From the NCBI GenBank assembly GCA_900491605.1, contig UESW01004819.1, forward strand, positions 411,469 to 475,468: DNA of 64,000 bases, read 5' to 3'. Positions within the stretch are counted from its first letter, which is position 1, and each line of letters opens with the position of its first letter. Positions 11,716-21,548 of the stretch are shown one piece after another. Origin of the DNA: Calamus simplicifolius (Eukaryota; Streptophyta; Magnoliopsida; Arecales; Arecaceae). The translations under genes and the position numbers were made by a program. The notes under the pieces are model-generated. The model had not been told where the DNA came from, did not search any database, and worked only from the letters and a program-made list of their open reading frames with translations.

Positions 11716-12808
11716 AGCAAGGGTAGGAGAGGTCCTAAGATTTTCTCAAGAGGAATCCTTCAATGCTTAAGTCGGCCTAGAAGAAGACCACCTAGCCCTC
11801 TTCAGTTGTGTTATAGAGTTTAGGTGTGTGCCATACCTTAGCATGCTGGGGCTTTTATAGACTTACAAAAAGTGTTCCTAATTTGGTCTATTTAATAATA
11901 GTAAATAGTTCGTTATGTTTAGATCTCGAGGGGAGTGACACTATTCATGGAAGTCCCTTTTTATAGATAACATTTTTCTTTGAAAAAATATGTATCACCT
12001 TTTGGTCAGTCATTACATATCATCTTCTAATTGGTAGCCACATATCATCTTCCGATCAAGTTTTCATCACATGCCACATCATTTATCCCTACTTTTGAGC
12101 TTAAGTTTAACTCATGCTTAGGTTATAAAAGTAGTTTAGCTTAATTGTGGTAAGCTTATTTGGTCTTTTTATGCTAGATAATGATGATCTAAACTTTTTG
12201 AACTTCAATCAGCTTAGATCCAGCATTTGGCCAAGCTCAATGTGGTAGTATGTTACCATTGGATTGTCCTATGGAAGGATGCCATATGGTGTTTATTGTT
12301 ATTAAGGGATACATTTATGGTACTAAGAAGTAGTGAGATACCTCGTCTCCCTTGCTTATATTTTGAAGTTTATATAAGTTAGGGTAGGGGCCTCATTTGT
12401 TCCACTCTCCTCAACTTTTGCTTAGCTTAACTCGCTTCTACTTGGTTGGTATCTAAGTGCTTCTTGACTTTCAGCTCAACTTGCTTTTGCTTAGTTGGCA
12501 TCTAAGTGCTTCTTGATTTTCCTTTCTTATCTTTCCTTGTTAGTATCCCTTTGCCTTTAGGTCATCTTCTAACTTGAATGCTTGAGTTGGTTCCTCTTGT
12601 ACATTGAGCTAGGCCACCTCATATGACGTCAGTGTCTTGAACTGCTTCTAGTCAATCTTCAAGCCCCATGACTTTAGAAGAGGCAACCTTAGGGTTTTTG
12701 CTAAGGAGTATTCACAGCATCAAGGTTTGAAAGCAGAAGACTAGGAAGGATATTAATGACGTTCTCAAGGCCAAGAAGACCGAAACGCCTACTTTGCTTC
12801 TAAAGGTG
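11411..12808. other. No gene recognised; contains a GA microsatellite
   Basis: Non-coding DNA between the LINE and the solo LTR. The only structure I see is a (GA)n tract at about 11683-11715 and a few recurring short phrases around 12420-12530 (TTGCTTAGCTTAACT-like, CTAAGTGCTTCTTGA occurring twice). No ORF with recognisable content. It may be an old element, but I cannot name it. Confidence 0.5.
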
Positions 12809-13323
12809 TGATATGTAAGAAAATTTATGCATGCAGATTTATGCAATATATTTTACATAATATTTATTTATTTATTTATTAAATAAAATAGTGAAGATAA
12901 TGATAAATCGATCAAATCGATCTATCTATTATCGATCAAATCAATCTATCTATCTACTTACATCAGGAACTAACACGACAATAGTGCATGTAAATGATAT
13001 CAAAGGGTTAGAAAGCAAAAGCATAAAACTATTTTATACTAGTAATCTAATCATATCAAATTTTACCAAGGTACTTTACCTTTACGAACTACTAGATGGT
13101 TGAAGAGAAGAGCTCCTTGAGCCACACACATGTATGGCCTCTATAGGTGGTTCATACTAGAGCTTTTTCCTAGCCAAATCCTTCAGAGTGCTAGCTCCTT
13201 AGGATCCATGAAGTTGATCTTCTTCTTTTTTGGACAACAAGACAGTCTTTTAACCGAAGGAGAACTAGTAGAGGGACTTGGTGGAGAGGTAGAAGAGAAA
13301 CCATTTCCCAAACTACTCTCTAC

Positions 13324-14010
13324 TAGGGGTGCAACTTGGGTCGGGTTCAATCCGAACCCGGCCCGCCGAACTCGATTTACAGCAGTGTTTAAACTCATGT
13401 TTGCCCAACCCAAACCCGAAAGACCCGGATTTAACCCGGCCCGATTTGCAATTGACCCAGGTTAGGGTTGACCGTAACCCGAACCAAGATAATCCGAACC
13501 CGAGGGTTACCCAAACGGGGGTAGCTTATCGGCACCAGATTTTTGGGTGCATTGAAGGCACCAATCGGATCGAATGAGATGGTCAACTTGAGAGCGAGGA
13601 GGGCAAGGCCGTCCATCGCAGGCGAGAAAAAGGACAAACATAAAGGCGGATCATACGCACATTTCGTTTCACTTCCTGCCTTCTCCTCTTCTTTGTTTAT
13701 GGAACCTCCTTCTCTTCTTTGTTTTAGATAAGACTTTTTTTTAATACAATGTTAAAACCCCGAGTCCAGCTTATGCGTTCGGCAAGGGATTTTATTTTTC
13801 CATCTTGGGGATCCATAATTCGATGTTTATTTACTTTGAAAAAAGTATTTTATTTTTTTTCTCATCAACCCGAATTCTAACCCGAAACTCAATCCGAACC
13901 CGATTTTTAAAAATAGGGTTAGGGTTAGGATTGACATTTTACAAATAGGGTTAGGGTTAGGGTTAGGGTTGAGGGAAGCCCGAGTTTTATGAGCCCGAAT
14001 TGCACCCCTA
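13324..14010 (+). mobile_element. Non-autonomous hAT-type element 1 (TAGGGGTGCAA family)
   Basis: 687 bp. Ends TAGGGGTGCAACTTGGG (left) and ...TTGCACCCCTA (right) are inverted. The 8-bp duplication CTCTCTAC is exact at 13316-13323 and 14011-14018, the length typical of hAT elements. Subterminal repeats of AACCCGAACCCG type occur on both sides, with a telomere-like TAGGGTTAGGG block at about 13911-13972. The middle (13540-13730) is GC-richer and open in one frame but I do not recognise it. It has no transposase. Confidence 0.93.
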
Positions 14011-14799
14011 CTCTCTACCCAAAACCTAGTTTTTGATTATAAGTTTTTCACTCACTCGAAACCCTAATCTTCACAATAACCCACACTAAGGTAGAAACTT
14101 TAACTAAGGTAGAAAATTCCAATACCTATTTTGGCCGCCCACTATTATAACCCTTATATAGAAAAGGCTGCCACCAGGGGGAGAGGTTTGGAAGATGGAG
14201 GGATTTGGGGAGAGTGGGAGATTTTGAAAAATAGAGGGATTTGGGGAGAGGGTTAAGGAGAAAACCAAATTTAACTTTAGGTGTTCCAAATTAGTTCTAG
14301 GTTTAAATTTCAAATTTCAACCATAATAGAATCAAATCTGAATTCTAAATTCAGACTTAAAAGAGTTTTCAGTTTAAACACAAGACTAATTTCAGCAAAA
14401 ATCCAAATTTGAATTTGAAATTCAAATTTGAATCTACAAAAAAAAGAGTGCATGGTTAAGTCCTCCAATTGGACCCCAAACCAAAACATACTTGGCTTAA
14501 CTCAATCATCGATCAGCCTTTAGATTAGGAAGAAAACCCCTATGGTGTGTGACCCCATAGGTTCGAACACTAAGCCAGTAGCATTGGAATATTTTTCGTA
14601 TCAATCAAAGTTGCCATCTAGCAATGATACCCATTGTCCAATTGCAAAAAAATAATCTAAATCCTTTAGCATATAGTTACCATATAATTCATCCCTTTGA
14701 CCTCATAATGCTCAAGATAACTTAGGATTTAACTGCCAATCCTTAATCAGAACATTCATAATGTATCTCAACCTTACAAGTCCTGTGACTCCTCACAAG

Positions 14800-15879
14800 T
14801 AGGGGTGCAACTTGGGCTCATGAAACTCGGGTTTCCCTCAACCCTAACCCTAACCCTATTTGTAAAATGTCAACCTTAACCCTAACCCTATTTTAAAACC
14901 TCAACCCTAACCCTATTTTTAAAAAGTGGATTCAGGTTGAGTTTCGGGTTGGAATTCGGGTTGATAGAAAATATATATATATATATGACAATCTGAAATA
15001 AACAAGCTTAAAATTGCACAAATAAGCTAAAGTTTGAAACAAATAAGCTTTACATTGTACAAACAAGCTGAAGTTTGAAACAAACAAGCTTACATTTCAA
15101 ATTACATATTTAAAAATATACATCTTTTACATAAGACTAAAAAAAAGTATATTCTTAAACCAAAACATATCCAAAGTAATCCAAATATTGCATAATATTT
15201 CAAAGCCACCATATGCATTGATGAAGTCACCTTTATCCTTTGGAAGCAGAAAATATTGAGACGATATAAAGAGCCAGTTAGAAGACCATATAAGTTGGTA
15301 TGAGAGATCTTTTTCAAGTAGCGAGACTGCATTCGTCATCCAAAGCTCTCTGATTTTTTACTTATCACCCCTTTCCGAGATGTTTTGTTTTCTGCTCATC
15401 ACCTCTTCCCATATGCTTTCATAAAATTTTGGCAAACTTCATATTAGAAGTTACAAATGTCTCGAAGAAGATAATTAAAAAAAAAGGATACTAGTTTGGC
15501 CCACCAATATTACATGATAAAATGCAAAGGTTAAAGGTATATTGCTCATTTTAAAAGGTAATGAAGGTTCTGATGGAATGTTCATACCAAGAATCATCAC
15601 TTTCACAAAACTATTATCAGCTCTACATGCTTTAAACTTAACAAACAAGGCTAAATCATCACTTCCACAACACCAGTGGGCCTGCTGCTTGTGGTTTGCG
15701 GGTTCAGATTTTCTTGGGTTCAGGTTGACTGCAACCCTAACCCGGCCCAAGTTGCAAATCGGTCTGGGTTCAACCCGGATCCTTTGAGTTCGGGTTAAGC
15801 AAACTAGAGTTTGAGTACTGCTGCAAATCGGGTTTCATGGGCTGGGTTCGGGTTGAACCCGGCCCAAGTTGCACCCCTA
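14800..15879 (-). mobile_element. Non-autonomous hAT-type element 2 (TAGGGGTGCAA family)
   Basis: 1,080 bp, opposite orientation to element 1 judging by the telomere-like block (CCCTAACCCTAACCC, about 14838-14915) at its left side. Inverted ends TAGGGGTGCAACTTGGG / CCCAAGTTGCACCCCTA. Exact 8-bp duplication CTCACAAG at 14792-14799 and 15880-15887. There is a short (AT)n at about 14970-14985. The middle holds overlapping minus-strand ORFs with no recognisable domain. Confidence 0.93.
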
Positions 15880-16684
15880 CTCACAAGAACTACCCTAACC
15901 AAGGTTTTGCTAAATTGAGATATAGTGAGACATTCACTCCAAACTATTTGGAGAGGTCAATCCTATTTTGATCCACCATTGCTTAACAAGTACTTGACTA
16001 TACCCAAAAACCTTTTATCATGGATTAGAAATTCAGGTAGTCCCGCACCAAAGCACAGTGAGTTGCTTGCAAGCTACCATGGTGATCTCAAGTTTGAGGG
16101 ACATTTATATCCATATCCCTTCATGAGCAGCCCATGACAGAAGGAAGCTCTGCATGTGGGTCACAATAAGTGAAATGTCATACATTTCACTATATGCCAT
16201 AATAGTGTCTCCACACTCTTTGGTTAAGAGGACAACAACCTATATAACATACAACAACCTATGCTTGATACGTTGTCGTCCTATAACAATATATCCTTTG
16301 GTTGCAAATAAGTTTAAGAACTACTCGATATATCCTCTCTATATCGAATGCAAGGTAGTTCTAAAGACTCCATCACACAAGAGTTTTTACAGAAAAATAC
16401 AAATGTGATGAACTACCAAAAAAGACTTTTATTATTATAAAGTTTATATACAATTATAATTAGCACAACCGTCTACAACCTAAATGATTGGCTATGAAAC
16501 ACATTTCCCAACATGATATTCACAGTAGGAAGATTTTGAATCACATAACAATACAAGTAGCATGCAAAAAGGGAATCAATTTTTTTAATCATTTTAGCAT
16601 CAATTCATCAGGTTGCTTAGGTCACTTCATGCCAGGTGTTGGCTAAAGTTTGATGAGGCTAGAATTTGAAAGCATAAACTACAA

Positions 16685-17410
16685 GAAAATACTAAGATAG
16701 CGATGCAAATTTAGCGCCACATCTTTGCATCGCTAAATTGCGACCAAATTGCAACGCCTTAGTGACAACAAAAAAATAGCGATGCATTTAGGGACCCCAA
16801 AAATATGAGTCGCTATTTAGCGACTCAATAGCGACGCAATAAACTAAAAAATTTAAAAAAAAGTTAATTTAGCGACGCAACAATTGTGTCACTAAATAGC
16901 GATGCAATAGCGATGCATAGCTTAAAAAATTAAAAAAATATTAAATTTTAATTTAGTGATGCAAATAGTGCATCGCTATTTTAAGAAAAATTAATATTTA
17001 TAAAATAAAATTATGAAATAAAAATATTACGACACATTTCATTGCGTCACAATATTTTTTTTAAAAATTAATTATGTTAATTAGCGACGTAATAAACCAG
17101 AAAATTAAAAAAATAATTTTTAATTTCGCGATGCAAGTATTGCGCGCAATTTTTTTTAAAAATAAAACATTGCGACGCAACTAGGTGCATCACAATTATT
17201 TTAAGAAAAATTAATTTTTATAAAATATAATTATGAAATAAAAATATTGCGATGCAACTTAGTGCGTCACCATTTTTTTAAAAAATTAATTATGTTAAAT
17301 AGCGACGCATTAACGACGTAATAAGCTAGAAAATAAATAAAAATTAATTTTTAATTTAGCGACGCAAATAATGCGTCGCAATGTTTTTTAAAAAATTAAT
17401 TTGTTACATG
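16685..17410 (+). repeat. CACTA-1 5' subterminal repeat array
   Basis: AT-rich DNA studded with both orientations of a GCGACGCAA / TTGCGTCGC motif, diverged in places to GCGATGCAA. In CACTA elements such subterminal motifs bind the TNPA protein and are needed for transposition. Here they extend for hundreds of bases rather than the usual couple of hundred. Confidence 0.85.
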
Positions 17411-18487
17411 CGTCGGATCGATCGTCGCCGATCGGGATCATGGCTTGGATCGATCGCAACCGTCGGATCGTCGCCGATCGGATTGATCACAACGGTCTGA
17501 AATCGATTGTGACCGATCGGGATCATGGCTTGGATCGATCGCAACCGTCAAATCGTCGCCAATCGGATTGATCGCAATGGTCCAAGATCGATCGTCGCCA
17601 ATCGGGATCATGGCTTGGATCGATCACAACCGTCGGATCGTCGCCGATCGAATTGATCGCAATGGTCCGAGATCGATCATCGTTGATCGGGATCATGGCT
17701 TGGATCGATCGCAATCGTAGGATCATCACCGATCGGATTGATCGCAATGGTCCGAGATCGATCGTCGCCAATCGGGATCATGGTTTGGATCGATCGCAAC
17801 CATCGGATCATCGCCGATCGATTGATCGCAACAGTCCGAGATCGATCGTCGCCGATCGGGATCATGGCTAGATCGATCGCAACCATCGGATTATCGCCGA
17901 TCAGATTGATCGCAACGGTCCGAGATCGATCATCGCCGATCGGGATCATGGCTTGGATCGATCGCAACCGTTGGATCCTCACCGATCAGATGGATCGCAA
18001 TGGTTCGATCGTCGCCGATCGGGATCATGGCTTGAATCGATCGCAACCATCGGATCATTGCCGATCGGATTGATCGCAATGGTCTGAGATCGATCATCAC
18101 CGATCAGGATCATGGCTTGGATCGATCGCAACCGTCAGATCGTCGTTGATCGGATTGATCGCAATGGTCCAAGATCGATCATCGCTGATCAGAATCATAG
18201 GTTGGATCGATCGCAACCGTCGGATCATCACCGATCGGATTGATCGCAATGGTCCGAGATCAATCGTCCCTGATCGGGATTATGGCTTGGATCGATAGCA
18301 ACCCTTGGATCATCGCCGATCGGGATCATGGCTTGGATCGATCGCAACCGTCTGATCGTCACCGATCGAATTGATCACAATGGTCCCAGATCGATCGTCG
18401 CCGATCGGGATCATGGCTTGGATCGATCGCAACCATCGGATCGTCGTCGATCAGATTGATCACAATGGTCCGAGATCGATCGTCGCA
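17411..18487 (+). repeat. 85-bp satellite array inside CACTA-1 (about 12-13 units)
   Basis: Tandem array with an 85-bp period; for example the phrase GATCGGGATCATGGCTTGG begins at 17430 and again at 17515. Units are rich in GATC, CGATCG and ATCGATCG. They begin and end abruptly inside subterminal repeat sequence (left CATGCGTCGG, right GTCGCAATTATTTTC). Plus- and minus-strand ORFs across it (DRSQPSDRR-type peptides) are by-products of the repeat. The same repeat in the same orientation relative to the transposase is expanded in CACTA-2. Confidence 0.93.
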
Positions 18488-19740
18488 ATTATTTTCAGAA
18501 AAAATTAATTTTTATAAAATATAATTATCAAATAAAAATATTGCAATGCAAATCAGTGCGTCGTAATTTTTTTAAAATAAATTATGTTAAATAGCGATGC
18601 AATAAACCAGAAAATTAAAAAAAAACAATTTTTAATTTAGCAATGCAAGTATTGCGTCGCAATTTTTCAAAAAAATAAATGTTAAAAAAATTAAAAATAA
18701 AATATTACGACGCAACCAGGTGCATCGCAATTATTTTCAAAAAAAATTAATTTTTATAAAATATAATTATCAAATAAAAATATTACAATGCAAATCAGTG
18801 TGTCATAATTTTTTTTAAAAAATAAATTATTTTAAATAGCGACGCATTAGCAACGAAATAAACAAGAAAATTAAAAAAAAATTTTAATTTAGTGACGCAA
18901 GTATTGCGTTGCAATTTTTTTTAAAAATAAATGTTAAAAAAAATTAAAATAAAACATTGCGATGCAATCAGGTGCGTCGCAATTATTTTAGAAAAAAATT
19001 AAGTTTTATAAAATATAATTATCAAATTAAAATATTGTGATGCAAATCAGTGCGTCGCAATTTTTTTTAAAAAATAAATTATTTTAAATAGCAACGCATT
19101 AGCGACACAATAAACCATAAAATTAAAAAAAAATTAATTTTTAATTTAGCGAAGCAAGTATTGCATCATAAATTTTTTAAAAAATAAATGTTATAAAAAA
19201 TTAAAAATAAAACATTGCGAAGCAACAAGGTGTGTCGAAATTATTTTCAAAAAATTAATTTGTATAAAATATAATTATCAAATAAAAATATTGCGACGCA
19301 AATCAGTGTGTCACAATTTTTTTTAAAATAAATTATGTTAAATAGCGATGCATTAGCGATGCAATAAACCAGAAAATTAAAAAAATTAATTTTTAATTTA
19401 GCGACGCAAGTATTGCGTCGCAATTTTTTTTAAAATAATTGTTATAAAAAAATTAAAAATAAAACATTGCGACGCAACAAGGTGCATCGCAATTATTTTT
19501 TTTTTAAAAAATAATTTTTATAAAATATAATTATTAAATAAAAATATTACGACGCATTAGCGATGAATTTTTTTAGAAAATAAAAAAAAAATTTTCGTCG
19601 GTCATTGCCGCCAAATTAGCAACGTAAGCTAATTTTTCTAGAAAAAAAATTTGCCGCCGGCCAAATTAGCAACGGATTAGCGACGCATAATTGCGTTGCT
19701 AATCCATAATAAATTTTTAAAAAAAATACCAAAGGATTAG
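18488..19740 (+). repeat. Higher-order AT-rich subterminal array of CACTA-1 (about 255-bp period)
   Basis: Long units each holding several GCGACGCAA/TTGCGTCGC sites separated by A/T runs. A marker phrase GGTGCATCGCAATTATTTT recurs at about 18720, 18970, 19230 and 19482, giving a period of about 250-260 bases. This is an extension of the TNPA-type motif field toward the genes. Confidence 0.82.
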
Positions 19741-19779
19741 TGACGCAAAATTGCATCGCTAAGCCCTAATATATAACCT

Positions 19780-20515
19780 GAGTCGCGCCCGGCCCCCCTA
19801 GCCTCTTCTTCTTCCTCTTCTTGCCCTAATCCACAGTTCCCTCCTCCGGCTCCCCCCGCCCCTTCCCCCGGCGCTAGGAACCCACCGGCAGCGCCCCCCC
19901 CCCCCCCCCCCCGACGCAAGGAACCCCGGCAGCGTCTCCGATTTAGCGAGGTAAGCCCCCCTGCCCCCCCCCCCCCGCCCTCCTGTTTTCGGCCACGGCC
20001 GCAGTGGCCAGGCCACAGTTTTTTCTAAAAAAAACTGTCGGGGTGGGGTTTCTCCCCCACCCCTGAGGCCACGACCACGACGGCGGCCGTGGCCGTCGTC
20101 TCCGGCCAGGGCCACGGCCGTGGCCGGTGATGATGGCCGTGGCCGTGGCCGGAGATGACGGCCGCGGTCGGCGGTGGCCAGGCCACCATTTTTTTTTAAA
20201 AAAAGGGGCCGGGGTAGGGTTTTTCCCCCACCTCTGCCATCTCCGGCCATAGCCGCGGTCGTGACCGTGGTCTCAGGCCGCGGCCGTGGCTGGCGGTGGC
20301 CTAGCCACGGTGGCCAGGCCATTGTTTTTTTTTAAAAAGACCTGCCGGGGTGGGGTTTTTCCCCCAACCCTGAGGCCACAGCCACGACGGCGGCCGTGGC
20401 CAAGCCACCATTTAAAAAAAAAAAAAAGGACCGGGGTGGGGTTTTTCCCCTACCCCTACCATTTTCGGCCACGGCCGCGGCAGTGACCGTGGTCTCAGAG
20501 GGTGGGTTTTTTTTC
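19780..20515 (+). repeat. GC-rich block with four repeated G/C hairpins in CACTA-1
   Basis: After a possible TATA-like ATATAA at about 19769, the DNA becomes GC-rich with C runs. Near 20040, 20205, 20347 and 20435 a phrase of the form GGGGTGGGGTTTTTCCCCCA recurs. Each is a G-run, T spacer, C-run hairpin preceded by an A/T palindrome (TTTTTTTAAAAAAA-like) and GGCCACGGCCG blocks. The minus- and plus-strand ORFs here are compositional artefacts. CACTA-2 has no matching block at the corresponding place. Confidence 0.75.
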
Positions 20516-21300
20516 ATTCATTATGAAAATTTTTTTGTTTAATTTATTTATGTTTATGAACTAAATTTTACATGAAATATTAGAGAAATTTGTATGTAAT
20601 CTATAATCTTGTAATGCATAATTTGATATTTGTATAATATTTGATATATTTAAAATTTATATATTTAGATTTATAAATGTCTTGTGTTATCGAATCTGTT
20701 TATTTATTGAAATATTGTTCATGATATATTATTATTAGAATGCTTATCATGCAATTTATATGGTTTTGATAGTTTAGATGATTAAATTTTTAATGAATTT
20801 ATATTTCTTTATTACCTATTATATTCTGGCTTAGCAAATTTTAAATATTTAGTTTTTAAATATTATCATAATCATTTTCTTAGCAAATTAGAAATTTTTT
20901 TTGAATATTCATGTTCTTCAATTGAAAGAAATTTGATATAGCAAACCATAATTTGATATAATTCCTCAAATTCTAAACCAACCAATCAAAATAAATTTGA
21001 TATCATGAAGGAAAAATGATATAGCTCCTTTAGAACTAAATTTAATGTAAGAATATTAAATTTGATTTAGTGAACTCAGATTCAAGTACTGAAAGAATAT
21101 AACTCCTCCTAATAAAAAGAATTTGAGATAAGAGCATAGCTTTTATGTGATTTGAGTTATTAGGTTGAATCAGATTTAGTTTAGGCCAGGTTAAATCCAT
21201 TTTTACTTATCTAAAGTAAATCCATATGACATACATACTATGTTAAGTTCGTTCTTTGATTTTTCATATTATTTCTCACAGCACTATAACCTTTAGACCC
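20516..21300 (+). other. AT-rich leader of CACTA-1, no gene seen
   Basis: Low-complexity AT-rich DNA between the GC block and the foldback region. No ORF or motif recognised. It is probably the 5' leader or first intron of the transposase transcription unit. Confidence 0.5.
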
Positions 21301-21548
21301 GTTTGAGACTTTGTAAGACTTAGTCTTGCAAATTCTCAAATTGTCCTAGTGGACAGTTTGAGATTATTTTTTGTGATATGTTTGTTTGCTATTCGTCATC
21401 GTTAGTTGAGCTTGCAGTTTGTATATCCTCATACGTTCTCCTAGTGTGGCATATAAGCCACACATTTAGGAGAACATAAGGGGAATTGCTGCTGAAATTT
21501 TAACGTAAACGATGATAATTTCTAGCAGAATAACATATCGCATAAAAT
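21301..21548 (+). ncRNA. Nested foldback (hairpin) region in CACTA-1 leader
   Basis: Three consecutive inverted repeats lie about 275 bases upstream of the transposase reading. First, TTTGAGACTTTGTAAGAC pairs with GTCTTGCAAATTCTCAAA (21302-21340). Second, CTCAAATTGTCC pairs with GGACAGTTTGAG (21335-21362). Third is a long one with arms 21366-21450 and 21457-21548 around the loop ATATAA; its inner stem is TTCTCCTAGTGTGGC against GCCACACATTTAGGAGAA and its outer stem contains GTGATATGTT and CATCGTT. The same structure is conserved in CACTA-2 (48473-48720). A transcript would fold into a long hairpin. A small-RNA or regulatory role is only a hypothesis. Confidence 0.6.

Larger units (their letters stand above)
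12814..16513 (-). mobile_element. Solo LTR (copia-like), carrying two nested hAT elements
   Basis: The sequence between 12814 (TGTAAG...) and 16513 (...CCCAACA) is flanked by an identical TGATA at 12809-12813 and 16514-16518. It has TGT...ACA ends and no internal coding region, as expected for a solo LTR left by recombination. Removing the two nested hAT elements and one copy of each duplication leaves about 1.9 kb. The minus orientation, starting TGTTGGGAAATG, is suggested by resemblance to plant copia LTRs; orientation is an inference. It contains ATCT/CTAT-type microsatellites at about 12865-12955 and no gene. Confidence 0.75.

Noticed and set aside
13911..13972. TAGGGTT repeats as an interstitial telomere
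   Set aside because: The block is inside a bounded hAT-type element and recurs in two further copies of that family, so it is a component of the element.
15102..15339. Minus-strand ORFs in hAT element 2 as a transposase remnant
   Set aside because: I could not find any BED, RNase-H-fold or dimerisation motif; left unassigned.
17523..18073. ORFs in the CACTA-1 satellite array
   Set aside because: Same artefact as in the larger array; repeat translation only.
17411..18487. CRISPR-like or Dam-site array because of regular GATC repeats
   Set aside because: Units are continuous 85-bp tandem repeats without unique spacers and lie in a plant transposon.
19737..20517. GC-rich ORFs in the CACTA-1 hairpin block
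   Set aside because: Gly/Pro/Arg-rich in every frame, caused by composition and palindromes.
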